The notes under the pieces are model-generated. The model worked only from the letters and a program-made list of their open reading frames with translations, did no database searches and was not told where the DNA came from. Both the position numbers and the translations under genes were made by a program. Positions 35,554 through 47,000 of a DNA stretch of 64,000 bases are shown piece after piece; within the stretch, counting starts at the first letter, position 1; each line of letters opens with the position of its first letter. Location: contig NZ_CP114280.1 of NCBI RefSeq assembly GCF_029635795.1, positions 3,286,001 through 3,350,000 of the forward strand, given 5' to 3'. Origin of the DNA: Dickeya lacustris (GTDB taxonomy: Bacteria; Pseudomonadota; Gammaproteobacteria; Enterobacterales; Enterobacteriaceae).

Positions 35554-37164
35554 CTAATGCTGGATAAGTGAAATATCGTCTGAGAGGTAATCCACCACCA
35601 CCCGATTGCGGCCAGCATGTTTGGCTCTGTATAAGGCGTTATCGGCGATTTTCAGCGCGGCATCCAGTGATGATTTTTGCGGGTTGAAGGTGGTCACGCC
35701 CAGTGAAATGGTTATCTGGCGCAGAGGGGCTTCGGGCAGGTAAGTGGTGCTGGCGACGGTGTTACGTAAGCGTTCGGCTATCACGCTGGTGATGTGGATG
35801 TCGGCGCCCGGCAGCAAGATAACAAACTCTTCGCCGCCAACCCGACACACCAGATCGCTTTTACGGAAATTTTTACGCAACTGCTGACTGAGTTTACGGA
35901 TGACTTCATCGCCGACATCATGGCCAAATGAGTCGTTGATCGATTTAAAATGGTCAATATCGATGGCGATGACCGAAATTTTTTTATGTTCATTGCGGAT
36001 TTCATCCAGGCTCTCCTGCATTCCTCTGCGGTTGAGCATGCCGGAAAGCGGGTCGGTATGCGCTTCTGAACTGAGCCTGCCGATGCGCTTATGCAGCAGC
36101 ACCGTCCCCATCAGCAGCACGCGCTTTAACTGCTCGATTTCCAGATACCAGGCATTAACGGCTTTAATCTTGCCGATAACCCCTGCTTGTTCCATGGTGC
36201 TGGCGGATTTAGCCAACTGGCGCAGCGGCCTGGCGATGTAAAACGCCAAAATCGTCAATGCCAGCAGCGTAATGATGCCGAGCGGCGTGCCCTGGCGCAG
36301 CACGCTGAACATCACGTTATTCAGCGCCTCTTCTATGGAATGGAATGATTGCTGCGTAATAATAACCCAGTCTACTTTTTGTGTACGGATATAGCTTGCC
36401 GGTGAAGGAATGCCTTGCTCATCGGGCATCATAAAATCGCCTTTCGGTTGTTTGGCTAACTGTGCCGAAAAGTGTGGTAGCTGCAATTGAGTGCCGATTT
36501 TCTCCGCATCGTGGTGATAAATAATAGTGCCATTATTATCAACGACATAAGTATTAAAACTGTCGTTGCTAAATTGGGTATTCATAAACTCGTTTTCAAT
36601 GCGGTGATTATTCAGATAAAGCGAGCCGCCGATATACCCCAGATAATTTCCGCGCTCATCCAGCACCGGGTAAGAAATAAAAATAATATAATTGCCGCGC
36701 GGCGAGACAAACGGCGCGCTAATAAAAAAGCGTTTTGACTGTAGGGTTTTTTGCTGCCCTTCGCTATTAAGGGTGACGCCCGCCAGATTCAGCGATGGCG
36801 GCGATGCGGCGATCACCTGGCTCTTTTCGGTGACGACCAGCATAGAGTTAAAGCGATGGCTGAGTTGATGGATGCGTTGTAACTCGGTTTGTAGCTGGAG
36901 CAAATTCCCTGACTGGACATTGGCGCTAATCAGTCTGGCGCTATAGGCTAGCTGCTCCTCCGAGGCCGTGAAAAACGTATCCACCGTAGAGGCTAATTTA
37001 GCTGAGTAGCTGGCATTCACCTTAACGGCTTGCTCAACAAGTAATTTTTTCTGCACGCTATAAATAGCCAGATAGCTGTTCAACAGCGTCGTAAACATAC
37101 TGGCGAGAGACATGAACAGAATCAAATGCAACAGATTAATTCGCAGCCGCTTTTTTATTCGCAT
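35554..37164 (-). CDS. Diguanylate cyclase with CACHE sensor and GGDEF domain
   Basis: About 536 residues from the ATG at 37164 (MRIKKRLRIN); an upstream GTG at 37227 is also possible. A transmembrane helix near residues 8-33 is followed by a periplasmic CACHE-type sensor region (about 35-280), a second membrane helix (IITLLALTILAFYIA) and a HAMP-like linker. The C-terminal GGDEF domain starts at DPLSGMLNRRGM. The active-site motif is GGEEF, and an RKSD inhibitory (I-site) motif lies five residues before it. It should make cyclic di-GMP in response to an extracytoplasmic signal and be product-inhibited. It is convergent with yjbQ. Confidence 0.92.
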   Translation of the reverse strand: MRIKKRLRINLLHLILFMSLASMFTTLLNSYLAIYSVQKKLLVEQAVKVNASYSAKLASTVDTFFTASEEQLAYSARLISANVQSGNLLQLQTELQRIHQLSHRFNSMLVVTEKSQVIAASPPSLNLAGVTLNSEGQQKTLQSKRFFISAPFVSPRGNYIIFISYPVLDERGNYLGYIGGSLYLNNHRIENEFMNTQFSNDSFNTYVVDNNGTIIYHHDAEKIGTQLQLPHFSAQLAKQPKGDFMMPDEQGIPSPASYIRTQKVDWVIITQQSFHSIEEALNNVMFSVLRQGTPLGIITLLALTILAFYIARPLRQLAKSASTMEQAGVIGKIKAVNAWYLEIEQLKRVLLMGTVLLHKRIGRLSSEAHTDPLSGMLNRRGMQESLDEIRNEHKKISVIAIDIDHFKSINDSFGHDVGDEVIRKLSQQLRKNFRKSDLVCRVGGEEFVILLPGADIHITSVIAERLRNTVASTTYLPEAPLRQITISLGVTTFNPQKSSLDAALKIADNALYRAKHAGRNRVVVDYLSDDISLIQH

Positions 37165-37372
37165 TGTAATAATAGTTACCTGCTTCTGATTGGAATGCAC
37201 CCGCCAGATATCAGAACGCGAAGACACGGGCTTTTATCAGGCATTCTCACTAATCCGTTGCATTAATTCGCGCAGCCCACTCGCAATGGCTAATAGAAAA
37301 TACAGGATTGCGAATCTCAACCGGGTTGGGATATCTCCCCCGTGACAGATATCCATCTATACTCGTTATACA

Positions 37373-37405
37373 TCAACCCGTCATACTTCAACCCGTCATA
37401 CTTCA
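37373..37405. repeat. 15-bp tandem repeat, just over two copies
   Basis: TCAACCCGTCATACT occurs twice head to tail, followed by a partial third copy that runs into the palindromic element. Confidence 0.85.
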
Positions 37406-37435
37406 GGTTGCAGGTGCGTTGGCCTGCAACTTGAA
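37402..37435. repeat. Intergenic palindromic element
   Basis: TTCAGGTTGCAGG and CCTGCAACTTGAA form a 13-bp stem with one G-T pair around an eight-base loop. Similar palindromes are scattered between genes in Dickeya and Pectobacterium (from memory). It may also act as a transcript-end structure. Confidence 0.65.
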
Positions 37436-38061
37436 TTATTGGGGGTATATACGTGGCACCAGCAGGTTTGACGTCGCGCTGCGGCGCTGGCAAAAACCAG
37501 CCACGCCACCCGGTTTGCGTCATCAGAGGGAAACTTACCGCTTTTGTCTGGTTGCATCGGGTGTTGCTCAGTCAGGATGCCCATATTACTGATCAAGTAA
37601 TAGTCAATGGTTAAAATAGTGTCAACCAGCGAGGCAAGAATTTTGGCGGCTCAGAAGGCAGCGCAGTCATCGTTGCTCATGCGCTGACTGCCGGAGAGGG
37701 CGGCTATACCCGCGTGCTGATCCCATTTCACCTCTCTTGCTTATTGTTTATTAAGTTACTGTTAGCTTGTTAACTAAATAATGTGTCGTTACTGTTATTT
37801 TTGTGTTTTTATTGTTGCTATTTCCGATCAATAAACGGTTATTGATAGTTTTATTCTATTTTTGATTTATATTTGAATGTTTTTATCGATCGAAACGTAA
37901 AGGTTGTTAGAATGGAACGCGGGTAAAAATCAGGGAGCGGCGTTATGTACCGGCAACAGTAAAAACGTATGATTATTTAGCATCCGTTTTATCCCGGCAT
38001 TATTTCCGCGCCGTTTTATTGTTTTTGGGCTCTAAGCATATTTAGTTATGAACATATTTTT

Positions 38062-38171
38062 TCTAAATATGTTCTTTAAGCACGCTGTTTTCTAAATACG
38101 TATTTTTAAACACGTACTTTCTAAACACGTACTTTCTAAACACGAGCTTGCTAAACACGAACTTGCTAAAC
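38062..38171. repeat. Degenerate 15-bp tandem repeats upstream of chemotaxis gene
   Basis: Five to six imperfect copies of CTAAACACGTACTTT lie head to tail, with TAAACACG as the constant core and the last bases varying. Two looser copies lie at the left. They sit about 200-300 bases before the chemotaxis gene start. Confidence 0.85.
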
Positions 38172-38373
38172 ATAGTAGAAAAAATCCTTATTCTCCCGGC
38201 AATAGATAAGGAATTTGTCATTGTGATGACAAGCCGAAAAGTATTACTCATTGAGCGCGGCATGATTATCACGATTATTGGTGGCGTGGGAGTCGATTCT
38301 GCCATGTTTACTCGGGCCCGCACCTGACATTATCTGTATGGCGTTTTATTCTTAACAAAGGAGTGAAGAGCTA

Positions 38374-40044
38374 ATGATACGTTTATCTGACTGGCGGATC
38401 GGTTCCCGTATGGGCGCAGGGTTTTCGGCGTTGGCGGTAATGTTGTTGATTGTAGGCGGCTTGGCCATCGTTAAATTGGGTAATTTCCATGAGAATGCCC
38501 GCGATATTGTTCAGGATATTTATCCGCAAACCGTCGATGCCAATAATCTGATTGAGAATGTCAACGAAGGTGTCAGGATATTTCAGCAATTACTGCTGGT
38601 TGCTGGTGATGAAAAAATTAAGGCCGTGACAGAGCAAATCCCTCCAGTCTCACAGGAAATAACCCGATTAATGGATGAATTAGAAAAACAGGCTCATCTG
38701 GAAAATAATTCCGATGTCCAACGGGTTATTAGTGATATTCGCACCATTCGTGCAGACTTTCTTAATTCAGGCCAAAAAATTATTGCACAGGTAAAAGCGG
38801 GCGATCGCGATGGTGCGATTGACGAGTTTAATCAGCACCTGAATCCGGCTCAAAAAGCCTACCGCAAGGCGGTGCGTCAACTGGTGAATTATCAGGATGA
38901 CGTCATGAGAAAAACGGTAGATAGCATGTCGGCCACTTACCATGATATCCGTTTGGTGCTGCTGGCTATTCTGGGGTTTGGCGTGGCGCTCAGTATCTGG
39001 GTCGCATTGGCGATTACTCGCAGTGTTACCCAACCGATTCAACAGGCGTTGGTGATGGCTGACCGCGTTTCACAAGGCGACCTCACGTTACATATCGCGA
39101 GCGAACGTAAAGATGAAGCCGGTCAACTGCTGCATGCGCTCGATAACATGAATGCCAGCCTGCGCCAGATAGTCGGGCAGGTGCGCGACGGCGCGCAGGC
39201 TATTTCCAGCGCGGCTTCACAAATTGCCGCCGGTAATCAGGATTTATCATCCCGCACCGAAGAGCAGGCCAGTTCGCTGGAACAAACGGCGGCCTCGATG
39301 GAGGAACTGGTTTCCACGATTAAGAATACGGCGGATAACACCCATCAGGCGACGGCGATCGCTAACCAGGCGTCGTCGGCGGCACAACGCAGCGGTGAGG
39401 TGATGCTTTCCGTCACCCATAAAATGCGCGGCATTCGTGAAGCGTCGCAGCGCATGGCGGAAATCATCAGCGTGATTGATGGTATTGCCTTTCAGACCAA
39501 CATTCTGGCGCTGAATGCCGCCGTTGAAGCTGCCCGCGCCGGTGAGCAGGGGCGGGGGTTCGCTGTGGTGGCCGGTGAAGTGCGTTCGCTGGCCCAGCGC
39601 AGTGCGACGGCTGCCAAAGAAATCAAAGAGTTGATTGACGACTCGGTCGATAAAATTCACGAAGGGATGGAACTGGTCGATAATGCCGAGTCCACCATGA
39701 GCAGCCTGACCAGCCACGTTAATGATGTTCACAGCATCATCAATGAAATTGCGCAGGCCAGCCATGAGCAAAGCGATGGCATGAGCCAGATTAATATCGC
39801 CGTCGGACAGATTGACACCACCACCCAGCAAAATGCCGCGCTGGTGGAAGAATCGGCCTCTGCCGCGTTGTCATTACAGTCGCAAGCCTCTCTGCTGGCC
39901 GAAGCCGTCAGCGCATTTCGTCTGCCGCCACAGGGCAACAGCGGCGCAACGCCATCAGCCCACCAGCCAGTGGCGCTATCTCCGGCGTTGCCGGAAAAGC
40001 GGGCCGCCATAGCGGGTAGCAATAGTGATTGGACGTCGTTTTGA
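38374..40044 (+). CDS. Methyl-accepting chemotaxis protein
   Basis: A 556-residue inner-membrane chemoreceptor. The first membrane helix (about residues 14-35) is followed by a four-helix-bundle-type periplasmic domain (36-188), a second helix ([21 protein letters not shown]), HAMP (about 214-266) and the cytoplasmic signalling domain. The conserved hairpin tip [20 protein letters not shown] is intact. The C-terminus ends DWTSF, a WxxF-type pentapeptide for CheR/CheB docking. It should control flagellar rotation in response to an unidentified ligand. No chemotaxis genes adjoin it. Confidence 0.95.
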   Translation: MIRLSDWRIGSRMGAGFSALAVMLLIVGGLAIVKLGNFHENARDIVQDIYPQTVDANNLIENVNEGVRIFQQLLLVAGDEKIKAVTEQIPPVSQEITRLMDELEKQAHLENNSDVQRVISDIRTIRADFLNSGQKIIAQVKAGDRDGAIDEFNQHLNPAQKAYRKAVRQLVNYQDDVMRKTVDSMSATYHDIRLVLLAILGFGVALSIWVALAITRSVTQPIQQALVMADRVSQGDLTLHIASERKDEAGQLLHALDNMNASLRQIVGQVRDGAQAISSAASQIAAGNQDLSSRTEEQASSLEQTAASMEELVSTIKNTADNTHQATAIANQASSAAQRSGEVMLSVTHKMRGIREASQRMAEIISVIDGIAFQTNILALNAAVEAARAGEQGRGFAVVAGEVRSLAQRSATAAKEIKELIDDSVDKIHEGMELVDNAESTMSSLTSHVNDVHSIINEIAQASHEQSDGMSQINIAVGQIDTTTQQNAALVEESASAALSLQSQASLLAEAVSAFRLPPQGNSGATPSAHQPVALSPALPEKRAAIAGSNSDWTSF

Positions 40045-40154
40045 CCGGATATCCCTGAAGCGGTGACAGCGCTGTTGGATTAAGGGCGTAGTGTATAGGG
40101 TAGTGTGGTGAAGCGTTTCGTGCGTGATTAACCGCATTGTTTCTTAGCAGCTTT
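40045..40154. other. Intergenic region before CRISPR-locus inverted repeat
   Basis: A short spacer between the chemotaxis gene and the inverted repeat. Nothing recognisable was seen in it. Confidence 0.4.
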
Positions 40155-40396
40155 ATCGCACGCACGACAAGGAGAGGTGCAAGCGCCACCTCTCCTTGAC
40201 CTCTGGCTTGATGGCTAAACTACGCCGCTGCGCGGTGCCTTCGGCGTTCGCCTTCGCAGTTCGGACCGCCTGTGACGCTCTCCCGGAGCGGCACAGGCTT
40301 TCGCGGCATCCATGCCGCTCATCCGGCGAAGTCGCCCACCTCAGCGTAGTTTTAACGCCAGTAAACCCGTCAAGCGCTGCCTGTGCGGCAGTGAAC
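40155..40396. repeat. Left inverted repeat bounding the CRISPR-Cas locus
   Basis: This stretch matches the reverse complement of 52777-53078. The shared outer part begins ATCGCACGCACGACAAGG and runs through the GATGGCTAAACTACGCCGCT block; the shared inner part is the TCAGCGTAGTTTTAACGCC block with the terminal CRISPR repeat. The middle differs in sequence and length between the two copies. A perfect 12-bp hairpin lies at 40168-40198. Confidence 0.9.
40168..40198. repeat. Perfect 12-bp hairpin in left inverted repeat
   Basis: CAAGGAGAGGTG and CACCTCTCCTTG pair around a seven-base loop. The same hairpin occurs at 53035-53065. There is no T tract, so it is not a classical terminator. Confidence 0.85.
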
Positions 40397-42788
40397 GAAC
40401 ATGCTGGCAAACATCCACCCGCACCACATTTCTAAGCTGCCTACTCGGCAGTGAACCGACGCAGGCTATGATTGCGTCGATACCGTGTTTTCTAAGCTGC
40501 CTACTCGGCAGTGAACCAAAGCCGATTTCATTATCAGCGATGCAGACTTTTCTAAGCTGCCTATCCGGCAGTGAACTGAACGCACAAGAAATTATCGAAA
40601 TCCTGCGTTTTCTAAGCTGCCTACTCGGCAGTGAACCAACAAATACTCACAAATGCTCCAGCCGCTCATTTCTAAGCTGCCTACTCGGCAGTGAACGGTG
40701 AAATGCGTGAGTATCACTCGCTGATGTCTTTCTAAGCTGCCTACTCGGCAGTGAACGTCAAATAACACGGATAACTTCTTTCTAAGCTGCCTACTCGGCA
40801 GTGAACGTTTTATGGGCTGAATGCCGGTAACTACACACTTTTCTAAGCTGCCTACTCGGCAGTGAACACCGTCACGGGTGTATCGGCCGCCGGTCGCCTT
40901 TTCTAAGCTGCCTATCCGGCAGTGAACTCGACACTTACGCAAAAGACCCGAACGAGTAATTTCTAAGCTGCCTATCCGGCAGTGAACCAGCTAACCGAGT
41001 GGCTGTTTATGGCCTACCTTTTCTAAGCTGCCTATCCGGCAGTGAACGCGGAAAAACGCTAGAGGACGTAGCGCAGCAATTTCTAAGCTGCCTATCCGGC
41101 AGTGAACGCCGCATCCATCGCTGCGCCCCCTTTGTTGGGTTTCTAAGCTGCCTATCCGGCAGTGAACGCAGAGTGCTGGCCGATGATTACCGCTTTGCTT
41201 TTCTAAGCTGCCTATCCGGCAGTGAACATTAGCAACGTTGTGGCCACTCAGCGTCAACTTTTCTAAGCTGCCTATCCGGCAGTGAACTACCTGACAATCA
41301 TGTTTAAGAAAAACCCGCTTTTCTAAGCTGCCTATCCGGCAGTGAACGTGGAGGAACATGATTTTCCGCTCCAGGCGCATTTCTAAGCTGCCTATCCGGC
41401 AGTGAACCCAGCCGCTCGCGCTCTGTTCCTGGGTATTCATTTCTAAGCTGCCTATCCGGCAGTGAACAAGTAGCCACCGCGCCCAAGCTGATTGTGATAT
41501 TTCTAAGCTGCCTATCCGGCAGTGAACCAGCGTCCAATGAACAAAGCCTTCATCCATCATTTCTAAGCTGCCTATCCGGCAGTGAACGGGGGTTTTTTCG
41601 GCCATATGCGATTCCGTTATTTCTAAGCTGCCTATCCGGCAGTGAACAGGAATCAACGTGGCGCATGAGATTTTAAGTCTTTCTAAGCTGCCTATCCGGC
41701 AGTGAACAAGAAAAGGTAGCCGGATACCAGCTACCTGATTTTCTAAGCTGCCTATCCGGCAGTGAACACCCGCCCCAACGCTGCGGCAATTTCCGCAGTT
41801 TTCTAAGCTGCCTATCCGGCAGTGAACGTTTCATTTCTGATTTGAATTCTGCTTTAGATTTTCTAAGCTGCCTATCCGGCAGTGAAACACCGCTATTGCT
41901 CCGTTTGGTATCCGCATGCATTTCTAAGCTGCCTATCCGGCAGTGAACATATCTCCCCGTATTTTCATCGGAATACGTTGTTTCTAAGCTGCCTATCCGG
42001 CAGTGAACAGACCGTCGATGGGCGCAAGCCCCGGTGCGATTTTCTAAGCTGCCTATCCGGCAGTGAACACGCTCAACTGCGCAAACTGTTCGCCATCCAA
42101 TTTCTAAGCTGCCTATCCGGCAGTGAACTCGGATTCACATCCCAGCTCTGATAGCTGGTTTTTCTAAGCTGCCTATCCGGCAGTGAACAACAGCAATATT
42201 CTTACAACGTTCCCCGCTTTTTTCTAAGCTGCCTATCCGGCAGTGAACTCGTTCCAGTTAAGACGCCCCAGATTGTAAGCTTTCTAAGCTGCCTATCCGG
42301 CAGTGAACGTAGAGATGGGCTTTAACAGCCATCGGGTTTATTTCTAAGCTGCCTATCCGGCAGTGAACTGAATGCCAGACATGAATCCCTGTGATTTAAG
42401 TTTCTAAGCTGCCTATCCGGCAGTGAACGCTCCGGCAGATCGCCAACATCCGGCACTACATTTCTAAGCTGCCTATCCGGCAGTGAACTTGAGCAAGCAG
42501 TGACATTGGAAACTACCGCTTTTCTAAGCTGCCTATCCGGCAGTGAACCCACCCCTCACAAGTGCCGAGCGCGAGCGACTTTTCTAAGCTGCCTATCCGG
42601 CAGTGAACGTATTTCCATTTTTACATATGGTGGAAAGAGATTTCTAAGCTGCCTATCCGGCAGTGAACAGATGAGCGCAGCTTTGCGCATCTCGGTCATC
42701 TTTCTAAGCTGCCTATCCGGCAGTGAACTTATTATTCCTCAAAATGGTTCTTTGCCGTTCTTTCTAAGCTGCCTATCCGGCAGTGAAC
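40369..42788 (-). CRISPR. CRISPR array 1, type I-F, 41 repeats
   Basis: 28-bp type I-F repeats, read on the minus strand as GTTCACTGCCGGATAGGCAG followed by CTTAGAAA, with mostly 32-bp spacers and 60-bp period; 41 repeats and 40 spacers were counted. The leader end is at 42788, facing cas1, so the oldest spacers lie at the low-coordinate end. Repeats at 40429-40867 mostly carry GAGT instead of GGAT in the loop, and the last repeat (40369-40396) is degenerate. Irregularities: a 22-bp spacer at 40757-40778, a 33-bp spacer at 40807-40839 and a one-base change near 41887. Open frames through the array give repetitive peptides and are not genes. Confidence 0.98.
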
Positions 42789-43085
42789 TGTAGCCCGTTG
42801 ACTCTAACCCGTTGTATTCCTGCCCGCAATTGGCGATTTTCGCTGTCAGACCCTTTTTTTTCGACTATCGGTAACTGATTGATTTTTCAGTATCGAAAAT
42901 AGCAGCGAAAAAAAAGGGTGTGCAAATAAGGAAAGTCTTTTCGGCGTCATTCACTTTCCTGCTTGGGTTGTGATAGGTTAATTCTCGTTACTTTCCAGTG
43001 TATTACGTGTTTTCCAATCAATTATTAGCCTGCGTGTTATTACGCGGGTGGGGTTGCTTTATCACCACCACAGAGAAACCGTTTT
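42789..43085. promoter_or_regulatory. Leader of CRISPR array 1 and cas operon promoter region
   Basis: This 297-base gene-less stretch separates array 1 (minus) from cas1 (plus). It holds the array leader and, towards cas1, an AT-rich region that probably contains the cas promoter. A 70-bp module at 42850-42919 is bounded by ACCCTTTTTTTT and AAAAAAAAGGGT. It contains a perfect match to the IHF consensus (AATCAATCAGTTA on the minus strand, 42872-42884). IHF-dependent spacer acquisition is known for type I-F leaders. Confidence 0.75.
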
Positions 43086-44087
43086 ATGGATAACGTATTC
43101 AGCCCGTCGGATTTAAAAACCATTCTGCATTCCAAACGCGCCAATATTTATTACCTCCAGCATTGCCGTATTTTGGTGAATGGCGGACGGGTGGAATATG
43201 TCACCGAAGAGGGGAATCAGTCGTTGTACTGGAATATCCCGATTGCCAATACCAGCGTGGTGATGCTCGGCACCGGCACTTCGGTCACGCAGGCGGCGAT
43301 GCGGGAATTTGCCCGTGCCGGGGTGATGGTCGGTTTTTGCGGCGGTGGCGGCACACCGCTGTTCGCCGCCAATGAGGCCGACGTGGCGGTGTCGTGGCTG
43401 TCGCCGCAAAGTGAATACCGCCCTACTGAGTATTTGCAGGATTGGGTCAGCTTCTGGTTTCACGAAGAGCAGCGGCTGGCGGCGGCGGTTGCCTTTCAGC
43501 AGGTGCGCATCGGCCAGATTCGCCAGCACTGGCTGGGCGGGCGACTGGCGCGCGAGTCGCGTTTCGCCATCAAACCCGAACATGTGGAAGCACTGCTTAA
43601 CCGCTATCAGCAGGGGCTGGCGAACTGCCACACCAGTAACGACGTATTGGTGCAGGAAGCGATGATGACCAAAGCGCTGTACCGGCTGGCGGCCAACGCG
43701 GTGAGTTATGGCGAGTTTACCCGCGCTAAACGCGGTGGCGGTACCGACATGGCGAACCGATTTCTCGACCACGGCAACTATCTGGCTTACGGGTTAGCGG
43801 CGGTGGCGCTGTGGGTGTTGGGATTGCCGCATGGGCTGGCGGTGCTGCACGGCAAAACCCGCCGTGGCGGGCTGGTGTTTGATGTGGCGGATCTGATGAA
43901 AGACGCGCTGATTCTGCCGCAGGCGTTTATCGCCGCCATGGAAGGGGAAGACGAGCAGGACTTTCGCCAGCGCTGCCTGACGTCGTTTCGTCAGGCCGAG
44001 GCGCTGGACGTGATGATCGACAGCCTGCAACAGGTGGCGCAGCAATTAAGCCAGGTGGCGAAAAGCGGCAGTCAGGGGGCGCAATGA
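43086..44087 (+). CDS. cas1: CRISPR-associated integrase Cas1, type I-F
   Basis: A 333-residue Cas1 of subtype I-F. It starts with FSPSDLKTILHSKRANIYYL, typical of this subtype, and has the metal-binding region around MTKALYRLAANAVSYG together with HGLAVLHGKTRRGGLVFDVADLMKDAL, which supplies the active-site His and Asp. With Cas2-3 it integrates new spacers. It is the first gene of the cas operon and overlaps the cas2-3 start by four bases. The ORF is intact, so adaptation could be functional. Confidence 0.97.
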   Translation: MDNVFSPSDLKTILHSKRANIYYLQHCRILVNGGRVEYVTEEGNQSLYWNIPIANTSVVMLGTGTSVTQAAMREFARAGVMVGFCGGGGTPLFAANEADVAVSWLSPQSEYRPTEYLQDWVSFWFHEEQRLAAAVAFQQVRIGQIRQHWLGGRLARESRFAIKPEHVEALLNRYQQGLANCHTSNDVLVQEAMMTKALYRLAANAVSYGEFTRAKRGGGTDMANRFLDHGNYLAYGLAAVALWVLGLPHGLAVLHGKTRRGGLVFDVADLMKDALILPQAFIAAMEGEDEQDFRQRCLTSFRQAEALDVMIDSLQQVAQQLSQVAKSGSQGAQ

Positions 44088-47000
44088 ACATCCTGCTGAT
44101 TTCCGAATGCAACAAGCGGGCGCTGGTGGAAACCCGCCGGGTGCTGGACCAGTTCGCCGAGCGCAAAGGGGAACGCACCTGGCAGACCGCCATTACCGCT
44201 GAGGGGCTGAAAACACTGCGCCAGTTGCTGCGTAAAACCGCGCGGCGCAACACAGCGGTGGCCTGCCACTGGATCCGCAGCGCCAATCACACCGAATTGC
44301 TGTGGATTGTCGGCAACCTGCGGCGCTTCAACCCGCAAGGCAGCGTGCCGACCAACCGCACCGAGCGCGATATTCTGCGCAGCCAGGATGAAAACCCGTG
44401 GCACAGTGCTGAAGCCTTCAGCCTGCTGGCGGCGATGGCCGGGCTGTTTCACGACATCGGCAAGGCCAATGCGCTGTTTCAGGCCGGGTTGCGGGGCAAG
44501 GGGCCGCGCAGCCAGCCGCTGCGCCATGAATGGGTGTCGCTGCGGCTGTTTCAGGCGTTTGTCGGCGAGCAGGACGATACCGGCTGGTTGACGGCGCTGG
44601 CCGCTATCCGCGCGGAGGAGGAAGCGGCGTTGCTGGCGCGCTTGCAGCAGGACGCGAAAGTCTCCAAGTCGTCGCCATTTAACAGCCTGCCGCCGCTGGC
44701 GCAGGTGGTGGGCTGGCTGATTGTCTCGCACCATCGCTTGCCGATGTTTCATCGATTGACGGAAGGCGAATCGGGTGGAGCGCCGCAACTGGAGTTCATC
44801 GACCGCTGGCTCAATGAACATCTCTCGCCGCGCTGGAATGCCATTAACCACCTGCGCCCGGATATCAGCGCGCAGGAATGGCGACAGGTGTGGCAGTTCC
44901 CGCACGGCACGCCGCTGCAAAGCCGCGTCTGGTGTGAAAAGGCGCGCAAGTTCGCTGCCCGTGCGCTGAAGTTACCCTCGTTGATGACCTTCGGCCAACT
45001 GGACCAACGGCTGACGGTGCATCTGGCGCGGCTGTCGCTGATGCTGGCAGACCACCATTATTCCTCTTCCGATGCCACCCCCGGCTGGCAAGACCCGCAG
45101 TATACGGTGTGGGCTAATACCGAGAAAAACGTGTTCAAACAGCGGCTGGACGAGCACTGCGTCGGCGTGGCGCAGAATGCGCTGCTGCTCGGGCGCAGCC
45201 TGCCGCACCTGCGCGATACGCTGCCAGCCATCACCCGGCACAAAGGCTTTCGCCAGCGCAGCACCGATGCGCGCTTCCGCTGGCAAGACCGGACGTTTGA
45301 CAAGGTCTGTGCGATACGTGAACAGGCGGCTCGCCACGGTTTCTTTGGCGTCAACATGGCCTCTACCGGGCGCGGCAAGACGCTGGCGAATGCCCGCATT
45401 ATGTACGCGCTGGCAGACGAATCCGTCGGGTGCCGCTTTTCGGTAGCACTTGGCCTGCGCACCCTGACGCTGCAAACCGGCGATGCCCTGCGCCAGCGCC
45501 TGACGTTAGATGAGGACGACCTGGCGGTGTTAATTGGCTCGCAGGCGGTGCAGGAACTGCATGAGCTGCGCCAGCAGGAGCAGGAAACGCGTGTGGTGCA
45601 AACCGGCAGCGAATCGGCTGAGTCGCTGTTTAGCGAGCATCAGTACGTCAGTTACGACGGCTCGCTGGATGACGGGCGGCTGAAAACCTGGCTGAAAAAA
45701 TCGCCGACGCTGCATCAACTGCTGAGTGCGCCGGTGCTGGTGACGACTATCGACCACCTGATGCCCGCGACCGAAAGCCTGCGCGGCGGCCACCAGATTG
45801 CGCCGATGCTGCGGCTGCTCACCTCGGATTTGGTGCTGGACGAGCCGGACGATTTTGGGCTGGAAGACCTGCCCGCGCTGTGTCGGCTGGTGAACTGGGC
45901 GGGGATGCTCGGCTCACGGGTATTGCTGTCCTCCGCCACGCTGCCACCGGCGTTGATCCGCGCGCTGTTCGAAGCCTACCTGAAAGGGCGCGAAGCCTGG
46001 CAGCAGGCTTACGGGGAACCGGGTACGCCGCTGAGTATTTGCTGCGGCTGGTTTGATGAATTCGACAGCCAGTGCCATCAGCTTGCTGATACCGACGCTT
46101 TTGCCAAACAGCATAAGGCGTTTGTCGCCGGGCGTATCGACAAGCTGCAACAGCAGGAGCAGCGGCTGCGCTGGGCGGAAATTGAACCGGTGGCAAGCCC
46201 GACGCGAGAGGCGAGCGCGGTGTGTCAGGCGCTGGCGCAAACCCTGCACCAACGGTTGTTTGCACTGCATCAGCACCATCACCAGACGCATTCCGGCGGC
46301 AAAACCGTGTCGCTGGGATTGATTCGCATGGCAAACATCAACCCGCTGGTGGCAGTAGCGCGTGCGCTGATGGCGATGCCTTCACCGCCGGATCACTGCG
46401 TGCACTATTGCGTTTATCACAGCCAGCACCCGCTGGCGATGCGCTCCCACATTGAAGCACGGCTGGATGCAGCCCTGATGCGCAAAGACCCCGAGGCACT
46501 GTGGCAGGTGGCGGAAATTCGTGACGCCATCGAACAGCAGCCGCCGCAGCATCACCTGTTTGTGGTGTTGGCCACCTCGGTGGCGGAAGTGGGCCGTGAC
46601 CACGATTATGACTGGGCCATCGCCGAACCCAGCTCGATGCGTTCTGTGATTCAGTTGGCCGGGCGTATTCTGCGCCACCGCCAGCGTGACGAGTATGTGC
46701 CAGCCTCACCCAACTTTTATCTGTTAAGCCACAACGTGCGGGCGCTGAAAGGCGAGACGGTGGCGTTTTGCCAGCCGGGTTTTGAATCGAAAGACGGCTT
46801 AACGCTTGCCAGTCACGACCTGCGGGAGATCCTCAAACCGGAGGATTACCAGACCATCAGCGCCACACCGCGCATTACCGAGCCGGTGCTGAAAAAACCC
46901 TTCACGTTGATTTCGCTGGAACATGCGGCGCTGGCAACAAAACTGTTTGGGCCGAAAAACGGGTCGTCTTCACAACCAACGGCTGTGCTGTGGTGGCGCA

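Larger units (their letters stand above)
37228..38373. other. Gene-less stretch between diguanylate cyclase and chemotaxis genes
   Basis: About 1.1 kb with no convincing gene. It contains 15-bp tandem copies and a palindromic element (37373-37435), a GC-normal segment (about 37610-37730) that may be a gene relic, a very AT-rich part (37740-37900) and a second 15-bp tandem repeat array (38062-38171). An AAAGGAGTGAAGAG ribosome-binding site closes the region ahead of the chemotaxis gene. Confidence 0.6.

Noticed and set aside
37895..37930. Possible flagellar sigma-28 promoter (TAAAGGTT ... GCGGGTAA) for the chemotaxis gene
   Set aside because: The spacing is two bases too long, the -10 match is poor and it lies about 450 bases upstream.
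38063..38323. 86-aa minus-strand frame with FSKxVF-type repeats
   Set aside because: It is produced by the 15-bp tandem DNA repeat; no ribosome-binding site or known family was seen.
40312..42793. Many open frames through array 1 with repeated FLSCLSGSE or VHCRIGSLE peptides
   Set aside because: They are translations of the 28-bp CRISPR repeats and spacers, not protein genes.
42850..42919. Transposon-like insertion suggested by the terminal inverted repeats ACCCTTTTTTTT
   Set aside because: No target-site duplication is seen and the same module occupies the equivalent place in the other leader, so it is better read as a leader element.
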